Assembly: GCA_008032935.1 (NCBI GenBank)
Contig: CP032039.1
Coordinates: 62,001 to 126,000 of the forward strand
Source of the DNA: Helicobacter pylori
Lineage (GTDB): Bacteria; Campylobacterota; Campylobacteria; Campylobacterales; Helicobacteraceae
DNA: 64,000 bases
Reading direction: 5' to 3'
Below are positions 1 to 11,476 of the stretch, piece by piece. The first letter of the stretch is position 1; every line of letters begins with the position of its first letter. The position numbers were made by a program, and so were the translations under genes. A model generated the notes under the pieces. That model did no database searches. It had not been told where the DNA came from and saw only the letters and a program-made list of their open reading frames with translations.

Positions 1-228
1 AAAATACCATACAAAGCAAATTCAATAACAACCGCCTATACAAAACCACCCTTTCTATTCAAAAATACCTAACTAACCGCCCATTATACAATAAAATCAT
101 AAACCAAAAAGAATACGCCCCTTATTAAAAAGCTTAGAATACAAACTAGCTAAAACTAAAGCTCTATCATGCTATCATTATTATATTTTATGTTTTAAGA
201 GACTTAATGATCATTTTAAGGGAGTTTT

Positions 229-2665
229 GTGCGATATATCAAGTTTTTCAAAGAGTTGAACAATAAGAATGTGAATCTGGTTGGGGGTAAGAACGCTAGC
301 ATTGGTGAAATGTTTCAAGAACTAGTGCCAATTGGCATTAAAGTGCCTGATGGCTTTGCGATCACGAGCGAAGCGTATTGGTATCTTTTGGAGCAAGGGG
401 GGCTAAACAAAAAATCATAGAGCTTTTAGAAAATGTTGATGCCACCGAAATTGATGTGTTAAAAATCCGCTCCAAACAAATCAGAGAGCTTATTTTTGGC
501 ACGCCTTTTCCTAGCGATTTGAGAGATGAGATTTTTCAAGCTTATGAAATTTTAAGCCGACAATACGACATGAAAGAAGCCGATGTGGCGGTAAGGAGTT
601 CCGCTACTGCAGAAGATTTGCCGGACGCTTCTTTTGCCGGGCAGCAAGACACTTATTTAAACATTAAGGGTAAAACCGAATTGATCCACTATATCAAATC
701 CTGTTTGGCGTCGCTTTTTACCGATAGAGCGATTAGTTATAGAGCGAGTCGTGGGTTTGATCATTTAAAAGTCGCCTTGAGTGTGGGGGTGCAAAAAATG
801 GTGCGAGCGGATAAAGGCAGCGCGGGCGTGATGTTTTCTATTGACACCGAAACCGGTTTTAAGGATGCGGTGTTTATCACTTCAGCGTGGGGGTTGGGCG
901 AAAATGTGGTGGGCGGCACAATAAACCCTGATGAATTTTATGTGTTTAAGCCCACTTTAGAGCAAAACAAACGCCCCATTATCAAACGCCAACTCGGCAA
1001 TAAAACGCAAAAAATGGTCTATGCCCCAAGGGGTAGCGAACACCCCACCAGAAACATTAAAACCACCAAAAAAGAATGGCAATCCTTTTCATTGAGCGAT
1101 GAAGACGTGCTGATTTTAGCCAAATACGCCATTGAAATTGAAAAACATTACTCTAAAGAAGCCAAACAATACCGCCCCATGGATATAGAATGGGCCAAAG
1201 ATGGCGATAGCGGGGAAATTTTTATCGTTCAAGCGCGCCCAGAAACCGTTCAAAGCCAAAAAAGTAAAGAAGAAAATCAAGTCTTTGAAAAATTCAAATT
1301 CAAAAACCCTAACGAAAAGAAAGAGGTTATCTTGCAAGGCAGAGCGATTGGGAGTAAAATCGGATCAGGGAAAGTGCGCATCATCAATGATTTGGAACAC
1401 ATGAATTCTTTTAAAGAGGGTGAAATTTTAGTTACCGATAACACCGACCCAGACTGGGAGCCTTGCATGAAAAAAGCGAGCGCGGTTATCACCAATCGTG
1501 GGGGGCGCACTTGCCATGCCGCTATTGTGGCTAGAGAAATTGGCGTGCCGGCCATTGTTGGGGTGAGCGGGGCGACTGATAGCCTTTATACCGGCATGGA
1601 AATCACGGTTTCTTGCGCTGAGGGCGAAGAGGGCTATGTGTATGCGGGCATTTATGAGCATGAAATTGAAAGGGTGGAGCTTTCTAACATGCAAGAAACT
1701 CAAACAAAAATTTATATCAATATTGGAAACCCTGAAAAAGCCTTCAGCTTTTCTCAGCTCCCTAATCACGGCGTAGGGTTAGCCAGAATGGAAATGATTA
1801 TTTTAAACCAAATCAAAGCCCACCCCTTAGCTTTAGTGGATTTGCACCACAAAAAAAGCGTGAAAGAAAAAAATGAAATTGAAAACCTCATGGCAGGCTA
1901 TGCTAACCCTAAAGATTTTTTTGTGAAAAAAATCGCTGAAGGCATTGGCATGATCAGCGCGGCGTTTTACCCTAAACCTGTGATTGTAAGGACTAGCGAT
2001 TTCAAATCCAATGAATACATGCGCATGCTTGGCGGCTCTAGCTATGAGCCTAATGAAGAAAACCCCATGCTTGGTTATAGGGGGCTAGTCGGTATTATTC
2101 AGAAAGCTATAATGAAGCGTTTTCATGGGAGTGTGAAGCCTTAGCGCTAGTAAGGGAAGAAATGGGCTTAACGAACATGAAAGTGATGATCCCTTTTTTG
2201 CGCACCATTGAAGAGGGTAAAAAAGTCCTAGAAATCTTAAGAAAAAACAATTTAGAATCCGGTAAAAACGGGCTTGAAATTTATATCATGTGTGAATTGC
2301 CGGTGAATGTCATTTTGGCTGATGATTTCTTAAGCTTGTTTGATGGCTTTTCTATTGGATCAAACGATTTAACCCAGCTCACTTTAGGCGTGGATAGAGA
2401 CAGCGAATTAGTCAGCCATGTCTTTGATGAAAGGAATGAAGCGATGCTAAAAATGTTTAAAAAAGCGATTGAAGCTTGTAAAAGGCACAACAAATATTGC
2501 GGGATTTGTGGGCAAGCTCCGAGCGATTACCCTGAAGTGACAGAGTTTTTAGTCAAAGAGGGAATCACTTCCATTTCTTTAAACCCTGATAGCGTGATCC
2601 CCACTTGGAACGCTGTAGCCAAGTTAGAAAAAGAATTGAAAGACCATGGCTTAACTGCGCATTGA
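229..2665 (+). pseudogene. ppsA: Phosphoenolpyruvate synthase, interrupted by two frameshifts
   Basis: PpsA makes phosphoenolpyruvate from pyruvate, ATP and water in gluconeogenesis. The N-terminal ATP-grasp part shows [19 protein letters not shown], the central phosphohistidine domain shows [18 protein letters not shown] (catalytic His), and the C-terminal PEP/pyruvate barrel includes [10 protein letters not shown]. The start is GTG at 229 after an AAGGGAG ribosome-binding site. The frame breaks at a G6 run near 399-404, where a seventh G gives EQGGAKQKI, and again at a G5 run near 2089-2093, where a sixth G gives GYRGASRYY. Adding both bases gives 2439 nt, or 812 residues, the size I recall for HP0121. 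Either the gene is inactive or both runs were under-called by sequencing. Identity is very secure; broken status is less so. Confidence 0.93.
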
Positions 2666-3141
2666 TAATGAATGAATTGTTCTAACTTGAGTGGATTTTT
2701 TCGTATTAGTTTCCATGATTTAATTTTGATGGGTAAGAGTGTTTTTTGAAAAAAGGTTGGTAATAAAATCAGTAAAAACAGGAAAAACAAATAAAGTTGG
2801 CAAAAACGCAGAGATAACTAACACAAAGGCAAATAAAGAGACTCATTCTAAACAAGCGAGTGCCATTACAAATACGATCAGATCAATTGGTGGGTTTTTT
2901 ACAAAAATCGTAAAGAAAGTTAGAGAACTTGTAAAAAACACCCCAAGAAAAGCAAGGCGGCATTAGTAGTATTGACCCATGTTGCGTGCAAGAAAGCGAA
3001 AGAATTGGACGATAAAGTCCAAGATAAATCCAAACAAGCTGAAAAAGAAAATCAAATCAATTGGTGGAAATATTCAGGATTAACAATAGCGACAAGTTTA
3101 TTATTAGCCGCTTGTAGTGTTGGTGATATTGATAAACAAAT

Positions 3142-3342
3142 AGAACAAGAAAAGCAAAAGACAGAACAAGAACAACAGAAAACAGAACAAGAAAAACAGA
3201 AAGCAAATAAGAGTGGGATAGAGTTAGAACAAGAAAGACAGAAAACAAACAAGAGTGGGATAGAACTCGCTAATAATCAAATAAAAGTAGAACAAGAACA
3301 ACAAAAGACAGAACAAGAAAAACAAAAGACAAATAATACACA
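3142..3342 (+). repeat. In-gene EQEKQKT heptad repeats
   Basis: Imperfect repeats of about 21 nt encode variants of EQEKQKT and EQEQQKT, broken by two copies of NKSGIEL. They predict a charged coiled coil in the HP0119-type protein. Tandem in-frame repeats of this kind can change copy number by recombination without breaking the frame. Confidence 0.7.
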
Positions 3343-3689
3343 AAAAGATTTGGTTGAAAAAGCAGAACAAAATTGCCAAGAAAATCATAGTCAATTCTTT
3401 ATTAAAAAAGTAGGAATTAAGGGTGGCATTGCTATAGAAGTAGAAGCTGAATGCAAAACCCCTAAACCTACAAAAACAAACCAAACCCCTATCCAGCCAA
3501 AACACCTTCCAAACTCTAAACAACCCCGCTCTCAAAGAGGATCAAAAGCACAAGAGCTTATAGCTTATTTGCAAAAAGAATTAGAATCTCTGCCCTATTC
3601 GCAAAAAGCTATCGCTAAACAAGTGAATTTCTATAGACCAAGTTCTATCGCTTATTTAGAACTAGACCCTAGAGATTTTAATGTTACAG

Positions 3690-3696
3690 AAGAATG
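3690..3696 (+). repeat. Left flanking direct repeat of the conjugative element (AAGAATG)
   Basis: AAGAATG is the published integration site sequence of H. pylori ICEHptfs/TnPZ elements. Here it ends the host HP0119-type reading frame; the identical heptamer at 23831-23837 begins the other half. Host frame across the restored single copy reads VTEEWRKENLK. Confidence 0.88.
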
Positions 3697-3999
3697 TAAT
3701 TATTTAGCTAGCTCTAAGCTTCTTAATTTTCTAATGCTAACTTTTTAAAAACTATTTCTGCATTCTACCATAAATTTTTAAAAATTTGTTTTTTTATAAA
3801 TCGGAAAATTTTTTCTTTACAATTTAATTATTAATAGGGGAGAGAGATAATTATATAATTGCAATTACTATATTATATATATCTTTTTATTCTTTTTATA
3901 TAAATAGGCTCCTTATTATTGATTTTTTATAAATTACGTTCTTTAGAAAATGCAATTATTTTCTAATCTCTAAGAAATCAATATCTAGGAATTAGGACC

Positions 4000-4778
4000 A
4001 TGCAAGAAAGAGTTTTTAAAAGAAAAGTTTTAGATGCGAATATCTTAAAAGAAATGCATGCGAACAATGTCTGTTATTCCAAGCATTCAAAAGATAGGTT
4101 TATTCCTTTCAAATTTGATAAATTTGGTTATGTTGAATGTAGACTCTTTAAAAAGATATTAAACTTTCCTAGCAATACAACTTTCTTTGGTGGCACAGGT
4201 TGTAAGAAACTCATGGAACTTTTAAGTGAAATCGTTATAGATTCTAGAAGTTCTAAAATCGCGTTAAACCGCCATTATGCCTTAACTCGCTTGCAATGGT
4301 GCGATAGAACCTTAAGACATAATCTCCAAATTTTAGAGAGAATAGGATTTCTAACTGCTTTTAAGAACAAAAAAGGTTATATTTTTTTGTCTATGCATGA
4401 CTTCACTAAAATAGAAAACTACGAACATTTAGGTTTGAATGGGGAGAGCAATTTACCTAATAGCTTCTTTTTAGGAATTTGTGGGTATTTGAAAAAACTC
4501 TTCAAGAAATTAAAAGATAGAGCATTCAATCTCGCAAACAAGCACGGTGTATTCTTTTTGAAAATTCCTAAGCATTTTCAAATGCAAAACTTTAACAATA
4601 TTTTTTGGAGTTTGTGTCGGTTAATAATCCTTGTCTTTCTTATAGATTGACTTATGATCAACTTGTTGGTAAAAAAATTCCGAACATCAAATGCTCTTAC
4701 CAACAAGCAATTGTAAAAAAGAATATCTATAGAGCATTAGAAGAACTATCTATAGATAAGAAAATTCTAGCATCATAA
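4000..4778 (+). pseudogene. Element-encoded hypothetical protein near the left end, frameshifted
   Basis: The open frame runs from ATG 4000 to a stop at 4650 (216 residues). A T6 run at 4601-4606 would, with one more T, continue the frame through FVSVNNPCLSYRLTYDQLV to TAA at 4776-4778, giving 259 residues. I do not recognise a named domain. The region LTRLQWCDRTLRHNLQILER followed by IGFLTAFKNKKGYIFLS looks like a winged helix-turn-helix of the replication-initiator or regulator sort (inference). It is the first gene inside the element and faces inward, ahead of the Toprim and VirB genes. Confidence 0.6.
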
Positions 4779-4797
4779 AGAAAACAAAGGACAAAAA

Positions 4798-5091
4798 ATG
4801 CAATTCCCACTCAAAAAAGATTTAGAAATTTCACAAAAATATGTGATCCCTAAAGGCTTTGACCCTACAAACAAAAAATACAAAAATCTTTTGGTGAAAG
4901 ATCTACCTAAATTAGTGCATAGGGAAATTGAAATCGCTATGAAATTATTATTTGAAATCAACGAAGTAGAGACTGCGATTGAAGTCATGAAATTTCTCAC
5001 TCAAGCAATGGATCGTGTTTTGTATGATGCGAGAGCCAAACATTATGAAATGAGATTAGCCAAAGAGATTAAAAAGAGTAGATTTGGGTGA
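4798..5091 (+). CDS. Small hypothetical protein of the element
   Basis: A 97-residue soluble, charged protein, mostly predicted helix, with no signal peptide. ATG 4798 follows AAAGGACAAAAA, a good ribosome-binding site. It ends 6 bp before the Toprim gene and is probably co-transcribed with it and the VirB genes. I do not recognise the family. Its conserved place next to the Toprim gene suggests a DNA-processing accessory role (inference only). Confidence 0.7.
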   Translation: MQFPLKKDLEISQKYVIPKGFDPTNKKYKNLLVKDLPKLVHREIEIAMKLLFEINEVETAIEVMKFLTQAMDRVLYDARAKHYEMRLAKEIKKSRFG

Positions 5092-5097
5092 AAAACT

Positions 5098-6621
5098 ATG
5101 GCTTATATCGCTAATTTACAATTCTTACCATTAGATGAGATTTTACTCTCTAATGGTTATAAACACAAAGTAGAGAAATCAAGCAAAAATAACCCGGCTC
5201 TTTATAATGAATACGATACCATTAAAGGCACACTTATTGTTTCAAGAAAGCCTGATGGGAGTTATCATTATTTTAACGCTCATAATGATGAAGATAAAGG
5301 CACGATTATCGCTTTCTGTAAAAATCGTGGGCTAGATTTTAATGATTTGATCAAAAACAGAGATGATTTAGAAATTAGCGATAAGCCAAACCACAAATAT
5401 AACAATTCCAAGCCTTATACAATCATTACCAAAGAACAGGAAATAGAGCGTCAAAAAGTAGTGAAACAATTTGAAAAGCTCCGTTACTACGATATAGAAA
5501 GCTCAGATTTGTTTCACATCTTGCTGGATAGTCGCTCTTTGGATAAAACTTTACTAAAACCTTACAATCATTTACTCAAAGAAGATGAACATGCAAATTT
5601 ATGCGTGCCTTGCTATTTGATCAATGATAATGGAAACTTAATACAAGGTGGGTATAACAAGCGATTATCCAAACCTTTCACTATGCAAGGCGCTACTAAT
5701 CCCACTAAACACTTAATGCAGACAGGTTCTATCAAGGGTTTTGAAGTTTTATCCCCACAAAATATTAAAAATATTCAAAATATCATTGTAGCTGAAAGCG
5801 TTTTTGATGGCTTAAGCGTGTTAGAAATGCAAGGGTTTGATCCCAATCAAACAGCTATTATTTCTACTATTGGTAATTTCACAGAAGAAAGAATGCAAAA
5901 ATTTGTAGATAAATTTCTTAATACCATCAACACTTATAAGTGTAAGGAATACAATGAATACCACAAAGAAATTGATCGCTACAACAAGCAATTAGAGGAC
6001 TATGAAAATTATATAAATTTTCAAAAAAGATATGAAAAATGGCGTGCTAAAGAGTTAGCTAAACACGATAATGACCCTAAAAAAGTCCCTAATGATCCCA
6101 TTTTCTCGCCCATAAGAGATAAAAATAATCTTATCCCTAGACCCGTTTTTAAGCCCGCTCTAGCCTTACGCCTAAAAGAACCAAAAATTCCTAATTTAAA
6201 TCTTAATGTTATTTTAGCAATGGATAATGATGAACAGGGGCGAAAATTCAACGCTATTTTGGAAAAAATTTTTTACGCTCACACTAAAGAAATTCCAAAC
6301 ATCTATACGCCTATCAGCAAAGATGCGAACGATGATTTGAAAATCGCTAAAGCATTAGGATTGAAGCAAATTAGCAATAGGATTTTACAAGATTTTTTAT
6401 TTGATGCCAAAGAAAAAATGCAAAACCCTATTACCACACCATCACAAAAAAGCATCTTGGCTAACCAATTACAAAAACTACAAGATCTAATGCCAAAACC
6501 TAAACTACTACAAGGAGTGTTTCATGGTTACCAACAAGATCATGGATTTGGATCTAAATATGTAGCTAATTCTGCCTATTACACCAACAATCAATCTCAA
6601 AACAAAGGACATGAAAGATGA
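5098..6621 (+). CDS. Toprim (DUF3991-like) DNA-processing protein
   Basis: A 507-residue protein. The N-terminal part (about residues 1-110) with GSYHYFNAHNDEDKGTIIAF resembles the zinc-finger-like/DUF3991 region of mobile-element primase relatives. The Toprim core shows the acidic motif IIVAESVFDGLSVLE near residues 223-237 and the DxD-type motif ILAMDNDEQGRKF near residues 372-384. Toprim proteins of this kind are primase or nicking-related enzymes; an enzyme activity is not proven here. It overlaps virB2 by 4 bp (ATGA), so it belongs to the transfer operon. It may prime complementary-strand synthesis of transferred DNA (inference). Confidence 0.75.
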   Translation: MAYIANLQFLPLDEILLSNGYKHKVEKSSKNNPALYNEYDTIKGTLIVSRKPDGSYHYFNAHNDEDKGTIIAFCKNRGLDFNDLIKNRDDLEISDKPNHKYNNSKPYTIITKEQEIERQKVVKQFEKLRYYDIESSDLFHILLDSRSLDKTLLKPYNHLLKEDEHANLCVPCYLINDNGNLIQGGYNKRLSKPFTMQGATNPTKHLMQTGSIKGFEVLSPQNIKNIQNIIVAESVFDGLSVLEMQGFDPNQTAIISTIGNFTEERMQKFVDKFLNTINTYKCKEYNEYHKEIDRYNKQLEDYENYINFQKRYEKWRAKELAKHDNDPKKVPNDPIFSPIRDKNNLIPRPVFKPALALRLKEPKIPNLNLNVILAMDNDEQGRKFNAILEKIFYAHTKEIPNIYTPISKDANDDLKIAKALGLKQISNRILQDFLFDAKEKMQNPITTPSQKSILANQLQKLQDLMPKPKLLQGVFHGYQQDHGFGSKYVANSAYYTNNQSQNKGHER

Positions 6622-6920
6622 AAACAAAACATAAAGGAATAAGAATGTTTAAGCAAATTCGTAGAATGATGAGTTTGGCAATATTAATGCCTAGTTTTTT
6701 ATTGGCGGCACCAGATTACAAACAAAAATTCACTCAAATATTGGATTTCATAAGCAATGACTTTATCAAAGCTATCGGTGGTCTAATCATTGTTGGGACT
6801 TGCATTTACGCCTATAAAAATTGGGACAGGCTTGGAGAAATTGGTTGGAAATGCGTTGGGATTATCATTATAACCGCTGCTATTTCTAATGCTAAAACTT
6901 TAAGTCAATGGTTATTTTAG
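6618..6920 (+). CDS. virB2: VirB2-like type IV secretion pilin subunit
   Basis: A 100-residue protein with a cleavable signal (MMSLAILMPSFLLAAP) and two hydrophobic segments split by the polar loop YKNWDRLGEIGWK, the usual VirB2/TrbC pilin layout. The family forms the pilus and lines the secretion channel. The start could be ATG 6618, overlapping the upstream stop, or ATG 6645 after AAGGAATAAGA, which gives a more typical length. It is directly followed by VirB3 and VirB4, the standard order. Confidence 0.8.
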   Translation: MKTKHKGIRMFKQIRRMMSLAILMPSFLLAAPDYKQKFTQILDFISNDFIKAIGGLIIVGTCIYAYKNWDRLGEIGWKCVGIIIITAAISNAKTLSQWLF

Positions 6921-7187
6921 ATGGCATTGCATATTGTTTGTGTTGAAAGTATCAACATTAGAGAAATCAGCAAAAGAGAAACTTTTTTGGGATTAAACTT
7001 GGATAGTTGGATTGTTAGTTTCTTAATGTCGGCATGGTTACTTTCATTCCAACCACTTTATGCTATGGGTTTAATGGCTAGTTGTGTGTTTATATTCTAC
7101 ATTTTAGAATTTTTTGATGAAGATATAACAGCCATTTTGCATGCACTTTTCACATTAAGAACAGGAGCTAGAAATTATTATGCTTGA
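6921..7187 (+). CDS. virB3: VirB3-like inner-membrane protein
   Basis: An 88-residue protein starting immediately after the virB2 stop and overlapping virB4 by 8 bp. Two adjacent hydrophobic segments (WIVSFLMSAWLLSF and AMGLMASCVFIFYILEFF) match the VirB3/TrbD layout. VirB3 works with the VirB4 ATPase at the base of the secretion apparatus. Family assignment rests mainly on position and topology. Confidence 0.75.
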   Translation: MALHIVCVESINIREISKRETFLGLNLDSWIVSFLMSAWLLSFQPLYAMGLMASCVFIFYILEFFDEDITAILHALFTLRTGARNYYA

Positions 7188-9602
7188 GAAAATTTTTAAT
7201 TCTTTATGCTCGCTAGTTCCTAAGCGTTATAGCATGAAAGAAGAAACTAACATTGTTGGCATTTACAATGAACATTATCTTTTAAGTGAAAAATCAAACC
7301 TTGTAGGCGCTCTTAAATTAGAGGGAATTTCTTATTTGTCTTTAGATGACAAAGAAATAGGGCAAAAATTTAATGAACGCATTTTAGCTCTTAATGAGAT
7401 TGTAGATGGAGTGCATTTTAAAATCGTAGCTAAAAGGCGTAAGATTTTCATGCACCATGAATATACTCAAGAGGAGATAAGCAATCCTTTTGCATTAGAG
7501 GTTATCAATTTATGGGAGCAGGGAGTTGAGAATGTTTATCAAAATTTCTATTACTTAATTTTTGAAACTAAGAATGATAGCATTAAAGGTTATTTGGAAC
7601 GATTTAAGAAAAAAATCACTACCAATGAATTAGAAAATATTCAAGAAAATAATAAACAAGATGAAGTTAAATATCAAGAAAACTATTTCATAGGCTTTGA
7701 TAATTTTAATCTATTAGATAAATCTAAAATATTAGACAGCATTATCAATAATGTTAAAAACATGCTTTCTGGCTTGTTTGTAGAAAAAATAGATGCCAAT
7801 AGTTTGCTTAATTTTTATGCGGAATATATCAATGGTGTTCCTAGTGAATACACTTTTGCTAGAGGTCGTTTGCATGATGGAATGATCAATTCTGATGTGC
7901 ATTTTAAAAAAGATTTTTTCACTCACATTCATAATGGTAAAGAGATTTTCAAGCGTTTCATCAGCATTAAGACTTATGATATAGACAAAATTGTCAGCAC
8001 TGCTCTTTCTTCAGTGTTGCATTTATCTTTAGAATTTGATGTGATTTTAAACATTGACAATATTCCTAAAGCAAAGGCTGAAAAAAGGATTGAAACTAAA
8101 AGAAAAAGAGCGAATAAGAGCATTAGAGTTGAAATTGATGAATTGAATGACCTTATTAAAACAGACAGAGTTTTGATGCAGGAGATTTCTTTAAACATTT
8201 TAGTTCATGCCAAAACTAAAACCGATTTAGATAGTGCTTGTATAGAAATTACCAACTTGCTTAAACAAAAAGGCATTGTAAGCACACAAGAGAGTATTGG
8301 CATGTTGCCTATGTTTTTTAGCTTTTTCCCCAATCGTAATCGCTTGAATTTTAGAAAGCGTTTGTTGTCTAGTCAAAATATTGCTTCTTTAATCGTATTA
8401 GAAAAACAAAATTGTGGTTTTTCTAGAAATTCATGGGGCGATCGCCATTTAACTATTTTTAGAAACCAAGACAAATCGCCTTATTTATTCAATTTCCATG
8501 CCTATGAGGCAAAAAGAAAAAATGATATGGTATCAGGGCATACCATCATCTTTGGTGGCACAGGGGCTGGTAAAACCACTTTAATTGAATTTTTAATCAC
8601 CAATTGTTTTAAATATGAAGATTTAAGTATTTTGGCTTTAGACAGAAATAATGGCATGCGTGTGATGACTGATTTTTTAGATGGTCAATACAACGATAGC
8701 AATGATTTCTACATTAATCCGTTTTCTTTAAAAGATACAAGCGCTAATTGCACCTTTTTAGTGAGTTGGTTGGCATTCATGCTCAATATTGATGAAGATA
8801 CTAAAGATGAAAAAGAAAAAAGACTTTAAGCGCTTTATCCAAAACAATCAGAGTTTGCTATAACAATATCACAAAACAAGGGGGTGCTATTTTTAAGCTA
8901 AGAGATTTTAAAGACACGCTAGAAAGAGACTATTTAGATAGCAAAGACATTTTAGAAAAAGAGAGTTCAAAAGACTTATACAAGCATTCTACTGATTGTT
9001 TAGACTTTGCTAAAAAGCTTTCTGTTATTGATATGGATGCTCTTTCTAGTAGTAAAAAAGATTTCAACTTGGCAGTGCTATACCTATTCTACAAAGTCAT
9101 GAATAGAGCTAAATTAGAAAACAAGCCTTTTTATATATTCATTGATGAAGCAAAATCTGTTATTGAAAATCCCATCATGTTAGCTAAAATCAAAGACACA
9201 CTCGCTCAAGCTAGAAAACTCAATGGGGTTTTAACCTTAGCTTTTCAAGACATTAACCAACTTGATGGCGTAGAGGGAGCAAAGTCCATTATAGAAAACG
9301 CCGCTCAAGTCATACTCTATCCTACAAACAATTTTGAGAAATTAGAGAGCTATGGCATTTTATTAAGTCCTATTGAAAAATCCTTTTTAAACAAAACGCC
9401 GTTAAACTCTAGGCAAGTATTAGTGAAAAACCTTCTCACTCAATCTAGCGTATTTTTAGAAATCAATTTAGAAAAGCTAAACAGCACCAGTAAAAAATTT
9501 TTAAGAGCGTATAACTCTAGCGCGTCTAGCGTTTTTGAACTGGAAACGCTTAAAAAAGATAATCCAAAGGATTATAAAGAAATTTACTTGACAAAGGAGT
9601 AG
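7180..9602 (+). pseudogene. virB4: VirB4 (CagE-family) secretion ATPase, frameshifted
   Basis: VirB4 is the large ATPase that powers pilus assembly and substrate transfer in type IV secretion. Walker A is FGGTGAGKTTLIEF near residue 460 and Walker B is FYIFIDEAKSV in the second segment. The frame breaks at an A6 run at 8815-8821; one more A joins EKEKK to TLSALSKTIRVCYNN and the rest of the protein to the stop at 9600-9602. Corrected length is 2424 nt, or 807 residues, typical of VirB4. As read, the ATPase is cut between Walker A and Walker B and would not function. Sequencing error at the A run is a realistic alternative. Confidence 0.85.
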
Positions 9603-9604
9603 GA

Positions 9605-11377
9605 ATGAAAGATAGCGTGATTATCATTGAAAGCCCTAATAAGGTTGAGAAGATTAAACAACTAACAGGTGCGGAAGTTTATGCAACTATAGGGCATTTC
9701 ACTAACCTTATAGGCGTAGATATTGAAAATAATTTTGCTTGTAAGTTTGAAATCAAAGAAGACAAGGCTAAGAAAATAAATTTTTTAATCAATGCTTGTA
9801 GGGACAAAAAAGTCTATATCGCTACTGACCCTGATAGAGAGGGCTATGGTATTGGCTATCAATTTTATGAAAAAATTAAAAATGTAGCTAGTGAAATTTA
9901 TCGTGCAGAATTTCATGAGATCACACCAAGCGGTATTGAAAACGGCTTAAAAAATGCGGTGTTATTTTCTCGTTCTAACACTAATTTATACCAATCATTC
10001 TTAGGCAGGATTGCAAGCGATCAAGTTGTTGGATTTGCTCTAACAAGCTATTTAAGAAAAAGTTTAAATCTTAGTGAATTGAGCGCTGGTAGAGTACAAA
10101 CTCCAGCTCTAGCTTTAATCTGCCAAAGAGATCAAGAAATAAGGGATTTTGATAAGTTAGATGCTGAAGAAAAAGTAGAATATCAAATCCAAGCTAATAT
10201 TGTGTGCAATGAAAAAGAAGTGATTATTAAGCATGTAAGAGCGAATGAAAAAAACGAACTAGTGGATTTTAAATTTAAAGACAAAAACGAAGCATCTCAA
10301 TTTTTAAAAGATCTAAAGGATGGATTAGGCTCTATGAGTGTTCTAGTTTCAGTAAAAGAAAGTCTATCCAATAAAGAACCCAAAAAACCTTTCACCACCT
10401 CTAAACTTTTATCCCAAGCGAGCAAATCCTTAAAAATACCCACTAAAGAAATCGCACAACTTGCTCAAAAACTTTTTGAAGCTGGTCTCATCACTTATCA
10501 CAGAACTGATAGTGAATTTTTAAGTCCTGAGTATCTCAAAGAACATAAAGTGTTTTTTAAACCTATTTATCCGAGTGTTTATCAATACAGGGAGTATAAG
10601 GCTGGCAAAAACTCACAAACTGAAGCGCATGAAGCCATAAGAATTACACATCTGCATGCTTTAAAAGACTTAGAAAAAGTGTGCAGTGACGCTAAAATAA
10701 GCGAAGAATTAGCGCTGAAGTTGTATCAACTTATTTATGCCAATACAATTTGTTCTCAAAGTAGAAACGCCTTATACAATCAATATGATTGTATCTTTAA
10801 AATTAAAAGCGAGAGTTTTAAGCTCTCTTTCAAACTTTTAAAAGAAAAGGGTTTTTTAGAGATTGAAGAACTCATTCAAGGCAAAGAAGAACTTAACAAG
10901 GAAGAACAAGAAAGTGAAATAGAAAACTTTTCATTAAAAGAAAATGATAGTGTCCCGTTAAAAGAAGTTTTTATTAAAAAAATAGAAAAACCCAGTCCTA
11001 AACCTTATAAAGAAAGCGCCTTTATTCCTTTATTAGAAAGCGAGGGGATTGGTCGTCCTAGCACTTATGCGAGCTTCTTAGATCTTCTTTTGAAGCGTAA
11101 ATATATTAGCATTGATACAAAAACTAACGCTATCACCCCTACTAGTCAAGGATTAGAAGTGATTTCATTTTTCAAAAAAGATAGAGAAGTGGATTTCATC
11201 GCTCTTACAAGCAAGGATAAGAGCAAATTAGGAAGCACTACCAAACAATTTGAAGAATGTTTGGATTTAATTATGAGAGGTGAAGCTAGTTATGAAAAGT
11301 TCATGCTTGAAGTCATAAGCAAATTAAAAAGTACCGCCAAGTTTTATCCCACTAGCACGAAAAACTCCGTCCTTTAG
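9605..11377 (+). pseudogene. Element-encoded type IA DNA topoisomerase, 3' end replaced by IS606
   Basis: Type IA topoisomerase relaxes negative supercoils by cutting one strand. The Toprim motif ATDPDREGYGIGYQF is near residue 73 and the active-site region GLITYHRTDSEFL (catalytic Tyr) near residue 297. The host-encoded part stops at TTTAT (11343-11347), after which the last residues (PTSTKNSVL) come from the IS left end, so the C-terminus is lost. It starts 2 bp after the virB4 stop, as in other H. pylori plasticity-zone elements. It is distinct from the chromosomal TopA at 25108-27318 and lacks the zinc-ribbon tail of that enzyme. Confidence 0.85.
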
Positions 11378-11384
11378 GGCGGAG
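11365..11384 (+). repeat. IS left-end hairpin
   Basis: CTCCGTCCTTTAGGGCGGAG folds as an 8-bp stem with a TTTA loop. In the IS200/IS605 family, the Y1 transposase recognises such single-strand hairpins. Confidence 0.8.
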
Positions 11385-11476
11385 ATGTAAGTGCTTAGCC
11401 GTTAGGCTATTTGAATATCGTTTCACTTGGATCCATTCGCTTTTTAGCGCATTCTATAAAAATCAAAGTTAGCTAG

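Larger units (their letters stand above)
2739..3696 (+). pseudogene. HP0119-type hypothetical protein, 5' part, split by the conjugative element
   Basis: This is the 5' portion of a gene whose 3' remnant lies at 23838-24051. The first 75 codons end early because an A7 run has become A6 near 2933-2938; restoring one A leads straight into the downstream frame with VKKHPKKSKAALVVL. The product has a basic N-terminus, a hydrophobic stretch with an LLAAC lipobox-like end (near 3095-3115), a Gln/Glu/Lys-rich coiled coil and a Lys/Pro-rich tail. It resembles the H. pylori HP0118/HP0119 paralogue family, whose function is unknown. Joining 2739-3696 to 23838-24051 and adding one A gives 1173 nt, exactly 391 codons. 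TTG or GTG-type starts are possible; 2739 is the most upstream start. Confidence 0.75.

Noticed and set aside
6641-6647. AAGAATG followed by TTTAA within virB2, near the extended integration site
   Set aside because: It is inside an operon and flanked by continuous coding sequence on both sides; a 7-mer match by chance is expected.
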